Source of the DNA: Bacteroidaceae bacterium
GTDB lineage: Bacteria; Bacteroidota; Bacteroidia; Bacteroidales; Bacteroidaceae
Direction of reading: 5' to 3'
Assembly (NCBI GenBank): GCA_017541265.1
Contig: JAFXZK010000084.1
Location: forward strand, 68,217 to 128,536
DNA length: 60,320 nt
Shown here: piece by piece, positions 23,655 to 31,401 of the stretch
How the letters are laid out: each line of letters starts with the position of its first letter
How positions within the stretch are numbered: position 1 is the first letter of the stretch
Notes under the pieces: model-generated
The model's database searches: none
Seen by the model: the letters and a program-made list of their open reading frames with translations, nothing else
What the model was told of the DNA's origin: nothing
Translations under genes and position numbers: made by a program

Positions 23655-26126
23655 TTATTTGACAGCGACCTTCTTGCCTCCGATGATGTTCAGGCCGCGC
23701 TGGGGCTTGCTTATGCGCTGGCCGGCAAGGTTATACATGACTCCGTCGCCTTTGGGAAGGGCTGCGGTGGGGCTGACGACAGGCGAGGCCGTGCCCGGGC
23801 CGGTGTATTGCCCGATGAAGAAGATGGCACCTGTACTCCGCTCGCTGATGGTGTAGAAGAACGGACGGTTGGCGTGGAAGGTCACATAGCGGGGCATACC
23901 TGTGGAATAATCTTCAATCACGGTGACAGCAGCTGCTTCTGTGCCCTCTTCATTAAGGTCGATGATGGCTTTCTGGAACATGTTGCTGATATAAATTTCG
24001 TCGTTGCAGAAGTACGGGAACTCGGCCTGCATCGTGAAAGCCTTCGGCATACCCAGCTCCTTCATGATGTCCTTGAGCTGGATGTTCGAACTGATACTGA
24101 GGCGTGGCAGCTTTAAATCCACATCATAGGTCGATGCTATGAACTTTATGTCCTTGCCGCTCATCCCGCTAAGGGCTTCGTCGATGGTTTTGCCTTCGCG
24201 TGGCAGGAAAACTGTCATCAGGTAGGCTTCGTTGCCATAGGGCAGGCGGACGGCTTGGTAGAGGTCGTTCTCTGTGTATTCATACATCTCCAATTGGTGC
24301 ATCATCGGCACGGTCAGTCCGCCATTGAACGGTTCCTCGCGTGTCTTTTCCTTGTCGAACGGATTCATCCAAGCCCCTTTGAAGTAGATGGCATTCAACA
24401 GGTAGCTGACGGCAGTGGGGCTGAATGAGTGTTCGTTGAGCACTTCAGGAATCATGCCGTGCGTGTGGTCGTTGGCCCACCCGTTGATGATGCCGAGGGT
24501 GTTCTGCTCGTCGTAGAAGTCGAGCGACTGGGGCTGTGCGTCGTAGAAAGCGTTTGCCTTTTCGATGAAACCCTGTTGAAGCTCATAGCCCAGCCCGCTG
24601 TTCACGAAGATGGTGTTGGCAATCTCGGCGGCTGTCGTCTCGTCGAGAGTCGGTGCCTCGGTGAGCATCTTGCGGCAGAAGGCGTTGATGGCATCAGCTC
24701 CAGCATCGCCGAAGCCCAGCACCTGGTTGATTTCCTGCTGTGTCTCTCCTGCGGCTCCGTTGTTCATCAGGCCGAGGGCATAGGTGATGCTCAAGGGCGA
24801 CATGATGCTGCTCTCTTCGCCTCTTGCCTTGCGGAACAGGTTGAAGGCGAAGTCGTTGTTGCTCTCCACGAGATTCCTTTCCTCTTCCGTGAGGTCGATG
24901 TCCTTGCGAACATTCTGCAATGGCTCGCCCAGATACTGTCCCATGAAGAAGATAGTGCCTGTGCTGCGCTCGGTGATGAGGTAGAGGAAGGGGTGGTCGG
25001 CAATGAACTCGGCAAAGCTTGGTGCACCGATACCATCAGAGTCCTCGATGATTGTTACAGCCGATGCCTCTGTGCCCTCCTCGTCGAGCTTTATCTTGGC
25101 CACTTGCTTCATCATGCTTATCCAAGTCGTCGCGTTGCAGAACTTATTGAAGCCATAGCCTCCCATGAAGGCGTTGGTCAGGCCCAAGGAATTCATGATG
25201 TCCTCAATGTGCAAGTCTGTGGTGGTCTCGAACTTGGGCAGGAAGAGGTTCACACTGCTTGTGCCGTACTGGTATATCCATTCGTCGTCGTTCATGCTGC
25301 CCAATGCGCTGAGCACGTCGTCGATGCTTTTGCCCCATTTAGGCAGGAAGACCATCATCTGATAAGCCATGTTGCCGTATGGCAGGATGACGGACTGATA
25401 GACATTGTTCTCGGCGTAGGAGAACTCGCTGTACTGATGCATCATCTGCGTCTCGGCGCGTCCCTCGTCGAACAGGCAGCGCTGTGTCTCGGCGGCATTG
25501 AATTTGTGCGTCCACTCGCCCTTGAAGTAGATGGCATTCAGCAGGTAGCTCACTACATCGTCGCGAAACTCGCTCTCGCTAAGGGCCTCCTGAATCATGC
25601 CCTCCGTATGGTCGCTGCACCATTGATTGATGGCGTCGCGTGTCTGCCCGTCGCTGAAATTGCGGACTTCGGGCGTTACATCGTAATACTGCTGGGCTGT
25701 CTCGACGAAGGCTGGCAGCAGTTCGTAGCCCTTCCACGAGTTGAAGTAGATGTTGTTGGCGATGGACACGCGTGTTTTCTCGTCGAGGGTACCGCTCTCC
25801 ATAAGCATTTTCTTGCAGAACTTATTGATGACCTCGGCACCGCCCACACCCTGACTGCCCAGGACTGCATCAATCTCGTCGCGGGTAATGCCGTCGGCAC
25901 CGTTGTTCAACATACCCAGGTCGATTGTGATGCTCAAAGGGGAGAGCACCATCGAGGACTGCTCCGTCTCCTGCGCCCTGGCCTTTTGGAAGAGGCTGAT
26001 AGCGAAGCGGTTGTTGTTCCTCACGAGTAGGTACTCGTTATCGGTCAACTCAATAGGATTAGGTTCGTCGGCATAGCTTAACAGGGAAGCTGCCAAGACT
26101 GACATAAACAGGACAAACTTTTTCAT
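23655..26126 (-). CDS. Secreted tandem double serpin
   Basis: An 823-residue protein with a signal peptide (MKKFVLFMSVLAASLLSYA) and two complete serpin domains, about residues 30-400 and 405-775. Each has its own SPLSIT helix, LLNAIYFKGxW block, and reactive-loop hinge: EEGTEASAVT near 352 and EEGTEAAAVT near 729, followed by RSTGTIFFMGQY and RSTGAIFFIGQY. The small-residue hinges predict inhibitory serpins that trap proteases. By counting, P1 would be near Gly in IIEDSDGIGAP and near Thr in VIEDYSTGMP, so targets may differ. The C-terminal VMYNLAGQRISKPQRGLNIIGGKKVAVK-type tail is T9SS-like. It probably guards against host or competitor proteases. It is convergent with groEL. Confidence 0.92.
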   Translation of the reverse strand: MKKFVLFMSVLAASLLSYADEPNPIELTDNEYLLVRNNNRFAISLFQKARAQETEQSSMVLSPLSITIDLGMLNNGADGITRDEIDAVLGSQGVGGAEVINKFCKKMLMESGTLDEKTRVSIANNIYFNSWKGYELLPAFVETAQQYYDVTPEVRNFSDGQTRDAINQWCSDHTEGMIQEALSESEFRDDVVSYLLNAIYFKGEWTHKFNAAETQRCLFDEGRAETQMMHQYSEFSYAENNVYQSVILPYGNMAYQMMVFLPKWGKSIDDVLSALGSMNDDEWIYQYGTSSVNLFLPKFETTTDLHIEDIMNSLGLTNAFMGGYGFNKFCNATTWISMMKQVAKIKLDEEGTEASAVTIIEDSDGIGAPSFAEFIADHPFLYLITERSTGTIFFMGQYLGEPLQNVRKDIDLTEEERNLVESNNDFAFNLFRKARGEESSIMSPLSITYALGLMNNGAAGETQQEINQVLGFGDAGADAINAFCRKMLTEAPTLDETTAAEIANTIFVNSGLGYELQQGFIEKANAFYDAQPQSLDFYDEQNTLGIINGWANDHTHGMIPEVLNEHSFSPTAVSYLLNAIYFKGAWMNPFDKEKTREEPFNGGLTVPMMHQLEMYEYTENDLYQAVRLPYGNEAYLMTVFLPREGKTIDEALSGMSGKDIKFIASTYDVDLKLPRLSISSNIQLKDIMKELGMPKAFTMQAEFPYFCNDEIYISNMFQKAIIDLNEEGTEAAAVTVIEDYSTGMPRYVTFHANRPFFYTISERSTGAIFFIGQYTGPGTASPVVSPTAALPKGDGVMYNLAGQRISKPQRGLNIIGGKKVAVK

Positions 26127-26234
26127 GGCTGTATCGTTTTGTGGTTGTAGGACTATTTATTTATGTCGTTCTCGTCTGCAAAGGTAGAAAAAAAATTTTA
26201 GATACAGAGCCTATTCCCCACTTTTTTCTCATCT

Positions 26235-26397
26235 CGTTGCATGTCTCAACGCATTGCGAAGCACATCTCTTCACGAGTCATCATTCAACGCAGCACGTCA
26301 CATCATTCAACGCAGCACGCCACGAGTAACTGTTTCACGCGGTGAAACAGTTTGTTTCGCCAGTGAAACAAATCGTTTCAGCCTTTGAAACAAACTA
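26235..26397. repeat. 22-bp-period repeat array D
   Basis: Two direct copies of CATCATTCAACGCAGCACG (22-bp spacing) are followed by three palindromic units GTTTCACGCGGTGAAAC, GTTTCGCCAGTGAAAC and GTTTCAGCCTTTGAAAC, again 22 bp apart. The junctions GAAACAgttTGTTTC are also dyads. Nothing here is coding. Confidence 0.8.
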
Positions 26398-26463
26398 AGC
26401 CGCGAAGCCGTATTTCAACCGAAACCACCTCAAAGGGTGTAGGTATGTAGGTAAGGGTGTATG

Positions 26464-26573
26464 TTAGACACGGTTAGTTTGCGAATTAGACACGGTTAGT
26501 TTGCGAATTAGACACGGTTAGTTTGCGAATTAGGCACGGCTAGTTTGCAAATTAGGCACGGCTGGTGCACCAA
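26464..26573. repeat. 22-bp-period repeat array E
   Basis: About five units GTTAGTTTGCGAATTAGACACG, drifting to CTAGTTTGCAAATTAGGCACGG at the right end. The unit resembles arrays A and G (TTAGGCACGCCTAGTTTG). Differences between arms are mostly transitions, so RNA pairing with G-U would be kept. Confidence 0.8.
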
Positions 26574-26601
26574 CAAAGCACGAGAGACCCGCAGCGCTTG
26601 T

Positions 26602-26661
26602 ATTGTCGCATTATAAATGCTTATACTCTGATGCTGACGGATTGCAAATCCGCCAGAACAG
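26602..26661. repeat. Inverted copy of the CGGATTTGTAATCCG element
   Basis: ATTGTCGCATTATAAATGCTTATAC..GACGGATTGCAAATCCGCCAGAACA is the reverse complement of 16540-16594 with a few changes. It lies in the gene-free stretch 26127-26900. Confidence 0.75.
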
Positions 26662-26710
26662 GGAAACAACGGAAACCACGGATAATTATATAACGATTAC
26701 ATGGGTTATT

Positions 26711-26832
26711 ACATGGCAATTACATGTTAAAGAAAAACACAAATTGCCATCAATGACCCACGAATTACCATGAACAATAATACATGCAATTCATGAACCA
26801 TCACATGGCAATTACATGTTAAAGATAAACAT
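26711..26832. repeat. 30-bp direct repeat pair
   Basis: ACATGGCAATTACATGTTAA plus ten further bases occurs at 26711-26740 and 26803-26832 with two changes. The segment between is AT-rich, and an antisense ORF across it has no protein-like features. Confidence 0.75.
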
Positions 26833-26899
26833 AAAGTACAATCAGAAATTAAAGAATCAGAGATTTCCCCGATATAAGCAAAAGAAAAACGCGAAAAAG

Positions 26900-26931
26900 T
26901 TTGGAGGATATAGTAAAAACACTTACCTTTG
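26900..26931 (+). promoter_or_regulatory. Plus-strand Bacteroidetes promoter with no ORF behind it
   Basis: TTTG at 26900-26903, 20-bp spacer, TACCTTTG at 26924-26931: an ideal match. The predicted start near 26938 coincides with the first arm of the RNA candidate at 26939-27078. Confidence 0.7.
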
Positions 26932-26938
26932 CAACAAA

Positions 26939-27078
26939 GAAATAAGTGTCGCCATAGGGTAAGAGCCCCGTTTGTATCGGCAAGCGACTTGCTAATGAGC
27001 ACACTCTTCGAGCTCCGTCTAGGACAAGAGCCCCGTTTGTATCGGCAAGTGACTTGTTAAGACGGAGTTACTTATTTC
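26939..27078 (+). ncRNA. Possible structured RNA with two 35-nt repeats
   Basis: GAAATAAGT at 26939-26947 pairs with ACTTATTTC at 27070-27078, closing about 140 nt. Inside, CTCCGTCT (27013-27020) pairs with AGACGGAG (27060-27067), and a 35-nt segment AAGAGCCCCGTTTGTATCGG.. occurs at 26961-26995 and 27026-27060 with two changes. Each copy contains a CAAG-nGA-CTTG hairpin. A strong promoter precedes it. The 3' closing arm overlaps the last codons of the convergent gene at 27072. No known RNA family was recognised. Confidence 0.5.
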
Positions 27079-27509
27079 CTGAGTTCACCCTCTGCTACAG
27101 CAAAAGTATGGTCATTTATGATGGCATAGGGCTTATAGATATCTCCATCTGTCATCCGACGCATACATAGAATGGTTCGGCATCCCAACTTGCGACTGAA
27201 ATAGGCAAAGTAGGCACTCTCAAAATGCTTGTCTTCCGCAATAGGCCTCCAACCCAGATATGTGGCTTTTGCCAGGTAGCCAGGGATGTCTTTTGCCAAT
27301 GCATTCTTGATGGCATTGAACTTGTCATCCCCCACATTCTTGCTGACAATGGTCTTAAGGTCGGACTTCGAGATTTCCACTCGCATCGTAATTACATTTG
27401 TTATGATAAAGTGCATGGGACGGTCTTTCAAAAGTTCTGCCTGCTTCAGGACTTCATCTCGAAGTCGCTTACTTTCTTTGTAATAATCCTTAGATGCAGC
27501 TTTTACCAT
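27072..27509 (-). CDS. Hypothetical protein, 145 aa
   Basis: A soluble, basic protein starting MVKAASKDYYKESKRLRDE, with no signal peptide or membrane segment. It ends FAYFSRKLGCRTILCMRRMTDGDIYKPYAIINDHTFAVAEGELRK. I do not recognise the family; a small nuclease-like or toxin-like fold is possible but not supported by motifs. The longer frame starting at 27533 uses a TTG that is part of the promoter box (minus-strand TATCTTTG, 27531-27538), so the ATG at 27509 is chosen. It is monocistronic and runs tail to tail into the structured RNA candidate. Confidence 0.65.
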   Translation of the reverse strand: MVKAASKDYYKESKRLRDEVLKQAELLKDRPMHFIITNVITMRVEISKSDLKTIVSKNVGDDKFNAIKNALAKDIPGYLAKATYLGWRPIAEDKHFESAYFAYFSRKLGCRTILCMRRMTDGDIYKPYAIINDHTFAVAEGELRK

Positions 27510-27687
27510 TTTGAGCTTTTTATTGAAATGCAAAGATACTATTTTCTATCTTTCGGACAAAGAAATAAGCGAATTATTTCTGCATCAGATACAAAAAAGC
27601 CTTCCCTATATGAGGAGAGGCAGAATCATATTTGGGTACAAAGATAACAGATATATTCCTAATGAAAGAAAAAAACAGCAGAAATTA

Positions 27688-27758
27688 GAGGAAATCAGAG
27701 GGGGATTTCCTCTATTCTTAATCAAGTAGGAGCATGAAGAAACTATCTCCATGCTCCT
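27688..27758. terminator. Two hairpins downstream of the T9SS operon
   Basis: GAGGAAATC..GATTTCCTC (27688-27712) and AGGAGCATG..CATGCTCCT (27728-27758) follow the gldN stop on the minus strand by 25 bp. They lack long T-runs, so they may stabilise or process the operon mRNA as much as end it. Apart from these, 27539-27782 holds nothing else that I can recognise. Confidence 0.55.
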
Positions 27759-27782
27759 ATTCAATTGAAAAAAATATGCTTG

Positions 27783-28883
27783 TTATCTTCTTTGGCGGCG
27801 GGCACTGACGCGGGGAGAGGCGGGTGCTTCGCTCTTCTCTTTCTTGGTGGCACTGCTCTTGGCTGCATCTGCTGTGCCACTCTTGGCTGTGGTGTCGGTG
27901 CTCTTGGGCTTCTTGCGGCCAAACAGCAGACCCTTCGAGGGCTTTTCTTCCTTGGCCGCCATCTCGGCATCGAGGCTGTCCTTCTTTGTGGTGTCGGGCA
28001 GGAAGCCGTTGCCCCAGACGTTCTTCTTGAAGTCGTTTATCTGCTTCTCGATGCGTGTCTGTTCTGCCACCATGTCGCTGTCGGTTTCGCAATAGTTGGC
28101 AAGCACTTTGCCCTGCATGTTGTTTGTCTTGTATATCTTGCCTTCGTAGCGGTTCATGACGAAGAAATCGTCAGCTGTCATGTTGGTCACGTTGTTGAGG
28201 TCGCTGGGCATCATGGGAAGTTTGGCAAGCCAGGGAGCCACATCGTCGTATTTTACCCAGAAGAGGGGGTAGGGTGTGGCGTCTGTGCTGAACTCGTCGG
28301 CGCCTCGCATGAGGATGGGGCATAGGGCTGTCACCTTGGTGGTGAAGGTGCCGGTGCGCTGGTCCATGTAGATGCTCTCCTTGATGTAGTAGCGTTTGGC
28401 CTCGGCGCTTGGCACGTCGCTGTCGGCGACGGTCAGCTTGCTGCCGCTCTCCTCGTAATAGATGCCGTAGCGCTCCAGCATGTCTTTCACGGCGAGCTTG
28501 TCCTTATCATCGAACGACTCATTGCCGTCAAGCTTGTAGGTGTAGGCTGTGATGCGACCTGTGAGGATGAGGCGGAAGAGGTAGGTGAAGAGGTTCACCT
28601 GCCTGCCCATCGGCTCTACGGGATAGTACATCGGAGCATTCTTGTCCTTCGTCAGGTCGAGCTGGCGATAGATGTCGCGTTTCCAAACCACATCCTCGGG
28701 CATGGCTGCCGTGGTGGGGAACATAAGCGATGCACGGTCGGTGGCAGACTTGGCTTTTGCTGTCGTCTGTTCGGTCGCAGTTGCGGCGGTGGGCGTGCTG
28801 GCGACACGACGCTTGGCTGGCTGTGCCTGTGCTGCACTTGCCACGAGGAGCGTGACCGTTATGAGAGAAAGTATGCGCTTCAT
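27783..28883 (-). CDS. gldN: T9SS ring component GldN/PorN
   Basis: A 366-residue periplasmic protein with a signal peptide (MKRILSLITVTLLVASAAQA). Core blocks include DVVWKRDIYRQLDLTKDKNAPMYYPVEP, NLFTYLFRLILTGRITAYTY, EDxxIYMDQRTG-like YIKESIYMDQRTGTFTTKV and MNRYEGKIYKTNNMQGKVLANYC, as in GldN/PorN, which forms periplasmic rings with GldK/PorK. The last 60 residues form a low-complexity basic tail (KKPKSTDTTAKSGTADAAKS, ending RRQRR). It is the last gene of the operon, 16 bp after gldM. Confidence 0.93.
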   Translation of the reverse strand: MKRILSLITVTLLVASAAQAQPAKRRVASTPTAATATEQTTAKAKSATDRASLMFPTTAAMPEDVVWKRDIYRQLDLTKDKNAPMYYPVEPMGRQVNLFTYLFRLILTGRITAYTYKLDGNESFDDKDKLAVKDMLERYGIYYEESGSKLTVADSDVPSAEAKRYYIKESIYMDQRTGTFTTKVTALCPILMRGADEFSTDATPYPLFWVKYDDVAPWLAKLPMMPSDLNNVTNMTADDFFVMNRYEGKIYKTNNMQGKVLANYCETDSDMVAEQTRIEKQINDFKKNVWGNGFLPDTTKKDSLDAEMAAKEEKPSKGLLFGRKKPKSTDTTAKSGTADAAKSSATKKEKSEAPASPRVSARRQRR

Positions 28884-28899
28884 AATCTTTAATCTTTAA

Positions 28900-30462
28900 T
28901 CATTTTATAATCACTTCCATGGCACCGTTGAGCGTACGCTCTATGCCGTCGGGGCCTGTGGCATGTATGTCTCTGATGTAAAACCGTTTGTTGCGTGCCA
29001 GACCGCGCATTTGCGCTTTCTGCTGGTCGGAGAATTTTGCGCCGTTGCTTTGGTAGGGTACGGCGTTGCCCATTGCATCGAAGAAGACTATCTCGAAGCT
29101 GTTCACGCGGAAGGCGATGTTGAGGAGTCCGTCGTCGATGGCTGCTCCGATGCCTTCGGTGCCCATAAGGATTTGCTTGGAAAGGGAGCCGCCTGTGAAG
29201 TGGTCCTCGCCGCCTTCTGTCTGGAAAGCAATAAAGGCAGTGGGGTCAGGCAACTTGCGTACGCGGAAGGTGAACTTGCCCATCTCCTGCATACGGCCTT
29301 CGCTCTCGGCAGCGACGGTGACGACAGCTTCTGTGCCGGGAGTCGTGGGACGTGCATTGTACTTGCCTTCGCCTTTCTGCTCGAAGGTGCCGCCCGTCAT
29401 GCTCACGCGGAGTTTGCTGCTGGATATGCCTGGCACGGAGACACTCATTGGGTTGTCATAGCCTGCATAGAGCACATTCATAATGTCTGCGCTGACCGTT
29501 GCGCTGGGTGCCACTACGGTGTACTTCTGCGAGAAGTCTCGGCGTACCTTTTCGCCTGTGCCGTTCAGCATCTCTATGTAGCCGTTGAAGGTGAAGTCGC
29601 CTGTCTTGCTGCAAATTGTCTCATAGTAACCTTTGTCGCTCTTTATCTCTCGACCGCCAATATAGATGGTCGGACGGCGTGTGGTATCGATGGCGGCCAT
29701 GATGATTTGTGCGCTGAATCGTCCGCCCTGAACAATAGTCTGGGCATTGGGGATGACGTAGGCGTTGAGTTGGTTGACGCGGATGTCCTTCACGTCGATG
29801 TTGCTCACAAGGTTGTGCAAGACCTCACCCTCGGCGTAGCGCACGTCGTTCTGCAGCTTGGTGAGTAGCGTCACGGCAGCTGCCGTAGGCATGTTCTCGA
29901 ACATGAATTCCTGCCAGTTCTTGCCGAGCACCTTTGCCTTGGCAGGCACCTCGGTGTCGAAGTTGCTGGTGATGATGTCCCTTCTTTCCTTGTCCGTCAC
30001 CATGCGCAAGATGCGGTCACGATAGCGGTTGATGGCGTCATAGAGTTCTTTGCCGCGACCTGTGCCCGGGGCAAGCATCACCTGTGTGCTGGCCTCCAAA
30101 TCCTCGCGGTTCTTAATGGCATTGATGTCGGCATCCTTGCCGTCGCTTTTGAATACGATGGCCTCTTTGAGCTCCTCTGCCAGATTGTAGAGCGAGTCGC
30201 TCATGCCGCGCACATACTGCGCCTTGTCGTACCACTCCTTCACCTTCGCAGGGTTGTTCTTCATCTGTTGGTCGAAGGTGCTGTAAATGCCTGCGTTGAC
30301 CTTGGTGGCATTTTGGGTACTCTTCATCAGTCCTTCAGACACAAGAGAGAAACCATTCAGTACGTCGCTCGACACATTGAGGGCGAGCATGGCCAGGAGG
30401 ACCAGGTACATCAGGTTAATCATCTTCTGACGTGGGGATATCCTTTTCTTCTTTATAGGCAT
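28900..30462 (-). CDS. gldM: T9SS motor-shaft component GldM/PorM
   Basis: A 520-residue protein with one N-terminal membrane helix (MINLMYLVLLAMLALNVSSDVLNGF) preceded by the basic segment KKKRISPRQK, then a long periplasmic part with four beta-rich domains, as in GldM/PorM. With GldL it forms the proton-driven rotary motor that powers T9SS export and gliding; the periplasmic shaft reaches the GldK-GldN ring. The start matches the family start MPIKKKRISPRQKMINLMYL. It lies 59 bp after gldL. Confidence 0.95.
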   Translation of the reverse strand: MPIKKKRISPRQKMINLMYLVLLAMLALNVSSDVLNGFSLVSEGLMKSTQNATKVNAGIYSTFDQQMKNNPAKVKEWYDKAQYVRGMSDSLYNLAEELKEAIVFKSDGKDADINAIKNREDLEASTQVMLAPGTGRGKELYDAINRYRDRILRMVTDKERRDIITSNFDTEVPAKAKVLGKNWQEFMFENMPTAAAVTLLTKLQNDVRYAEGEVLHNLVSNIDVKDIRVNQLNAYVIPNAQTIVQGGRFSAQIIMAAIDTTRRPTIYIGGREIKSDKGYYETICSKTGDFTFNGYIEMLNGTGEKVRRDFSQKYTVVAPSATVSADIMNVLYAGYDNPMSVSVPGISSSKLRVSMTGGTFEQKGEGKYNARPTTPGTEAVVTVAAESEGRMQEMGKFTFRVRKLPDPTAFIAFQTEGGEDHFTGGSLSKQILMGTEGIGAAIDDGLLNIAFRVNSFEIVFFDAMGNAVPYQSNGAKFSDQQKAQMRGLARNKRFYIRDIHATGPDGIERTLNGAMEVIIK

Positions 30463-30521
30463 TGCTTTATTGATTTCTGATTATTCAGAATACTCTGATT
30501 ATTCCGATTACTCAGAGTCTT

Positions 30522-31355
30522 TTACTTCTCGCTTGCTGCTGTGCCGCCGGCAACGCCCATGTTGATGGTGAGGGCGTTTATCATGCGTGCGTAGACATTG
30601 TTGAGTTCCTCAATCTGCTGCGCCATGCGGCGTGTCTGTTCGTCAATCTGCTCGATGGTGCTGACCTGCTTGCTGATGTTGCGCAGCTGCAACTCATAGA
30701 CAGTGGCAATGCCGGTAATAGAGCGGTTGAGGTTCTCCATCTCTTCGCTGTCGGTGGACATGCGCTCTGCCTGCTTCTTGACGCGAGAGAAGACATCGGT
30801 AAGCTCTTGAAGCACTTCGGCATAGTTCGTGACAGCCTCTTCGATGGCTGCGGGGTCTGTAGCCTTGATTTGGTTGGAATCGACAGACGGGCCGCCGTTC
30901 TGTATCTGCTCGAGGGCAAGCTGTGCCTGTGCTGCTGCCTGGCCTGCTGCTGCAAGGTTGGCTGCTGCTGCACTCAAACCTGTGCCTGCTGCCAAAGCGT
31001 CGGGGTCGATAGCTCCGCCACCGACTATGCCGGATGCACCTCCGCCGATGACAATTGGTCCTTCCGGCATTTCGGCGCCCTCGGGAAGCGACGAACCGCC
31101 AGCCACTACGATGGATGCACCTTCGCCTTCTGTGCGCGGTGTCTTTTCGTAGGTCTTTTCAAAGCCAGAGATAAAGAAGACAAACACCTCGGTTATCATA
31201 CTGATGAACAGTATCTCGTTGGCTCCGGGAATGTGCGTCAGTTTGAATAATGCACCTAAAACCACGACTGCAGCACCCCAGCTGTAGGCGTAATTCATAA
31301 ATACTTGTCCAGATGGAGAGTCCATCCATTTTTGCAATTTTGCTATAGGATTCAT
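30522..31355 (-). CDS. gldL: T9SS motor component GldL/PorL
   Basis: A 277-residue inner-membrane protein with two N-terminal helices (about residues 17-38 and 47-65; the second contains the conserved Glu of MITEVFVFFISGFE used for proton flow) and a cytoplasmic remainder with an Ala/Gly-rich linker (residues about 95-150) and a coiled coil (TEEMENLNRSITGIATVYELQ-type). GldL pentamers surround two GldM helices in the known structure. The alanine-rich linker AAAANLAAAGQAAAQAQLAL is typical of this clade. It lies 46 bp after gldK. Confidence 0.93.
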   Translation of the reverse strand: MNPIAKLQKWMDSPSGQVFMNYAYSWGAAVVVLGALFKLTHIPGANEILFISMITEVFVFFISGFEKTYEKTPRTEGEGASIVVAGGSSLPEGAEMPEGPIVIGGGASGIVGGGAIDPDALAAGTGLSAAAANLAAAGQAAAQAQLALEQIQNGGPSVDSNQIKATDPAAIEEAVTNYAEVLQELTDVFSRVKKQAERMSTDSEEMENLNRSITGIATVYELQLRNISKQVSTIEQIDEQTRRMAQQIEELNNVYARMINALTINMGVAGGTAASEK

Positions 31356-31401
31356 TGCTTTTATATCTTTATTTGGTGGTTGTTATGCTATTGGGGATTG
31401 T

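Noticed and set aside
26464-26573. Array E considered as a CRISPR array
   Set aside because: Units are contiguous at 22 bp with no unique spacers, and no cas genes are present.
26727-27002. A 91-codon minus-strand ORF in the gene-free stretch
   Set aside because: It spans the 30-bp direct repeats and the plus-strand promoter, is cysteine- and leucine-rich without pattern, and has no promoter of its own.
26939-27509. RNA repeats plus small protein considered as a type III toxin-antitoxin unit
   Set aside because: The protein gene runs toward the repeats instead of following them, repeats are only two, and the protein does not look like ToxN, CptN or TenpN. Kept only as an RNA candidate.
27510-27533. 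TTG start for the 145-aa gene
   Set aside because: That TTG is part of the TATCTTTG promoter box, so it cannot be in the transcript.
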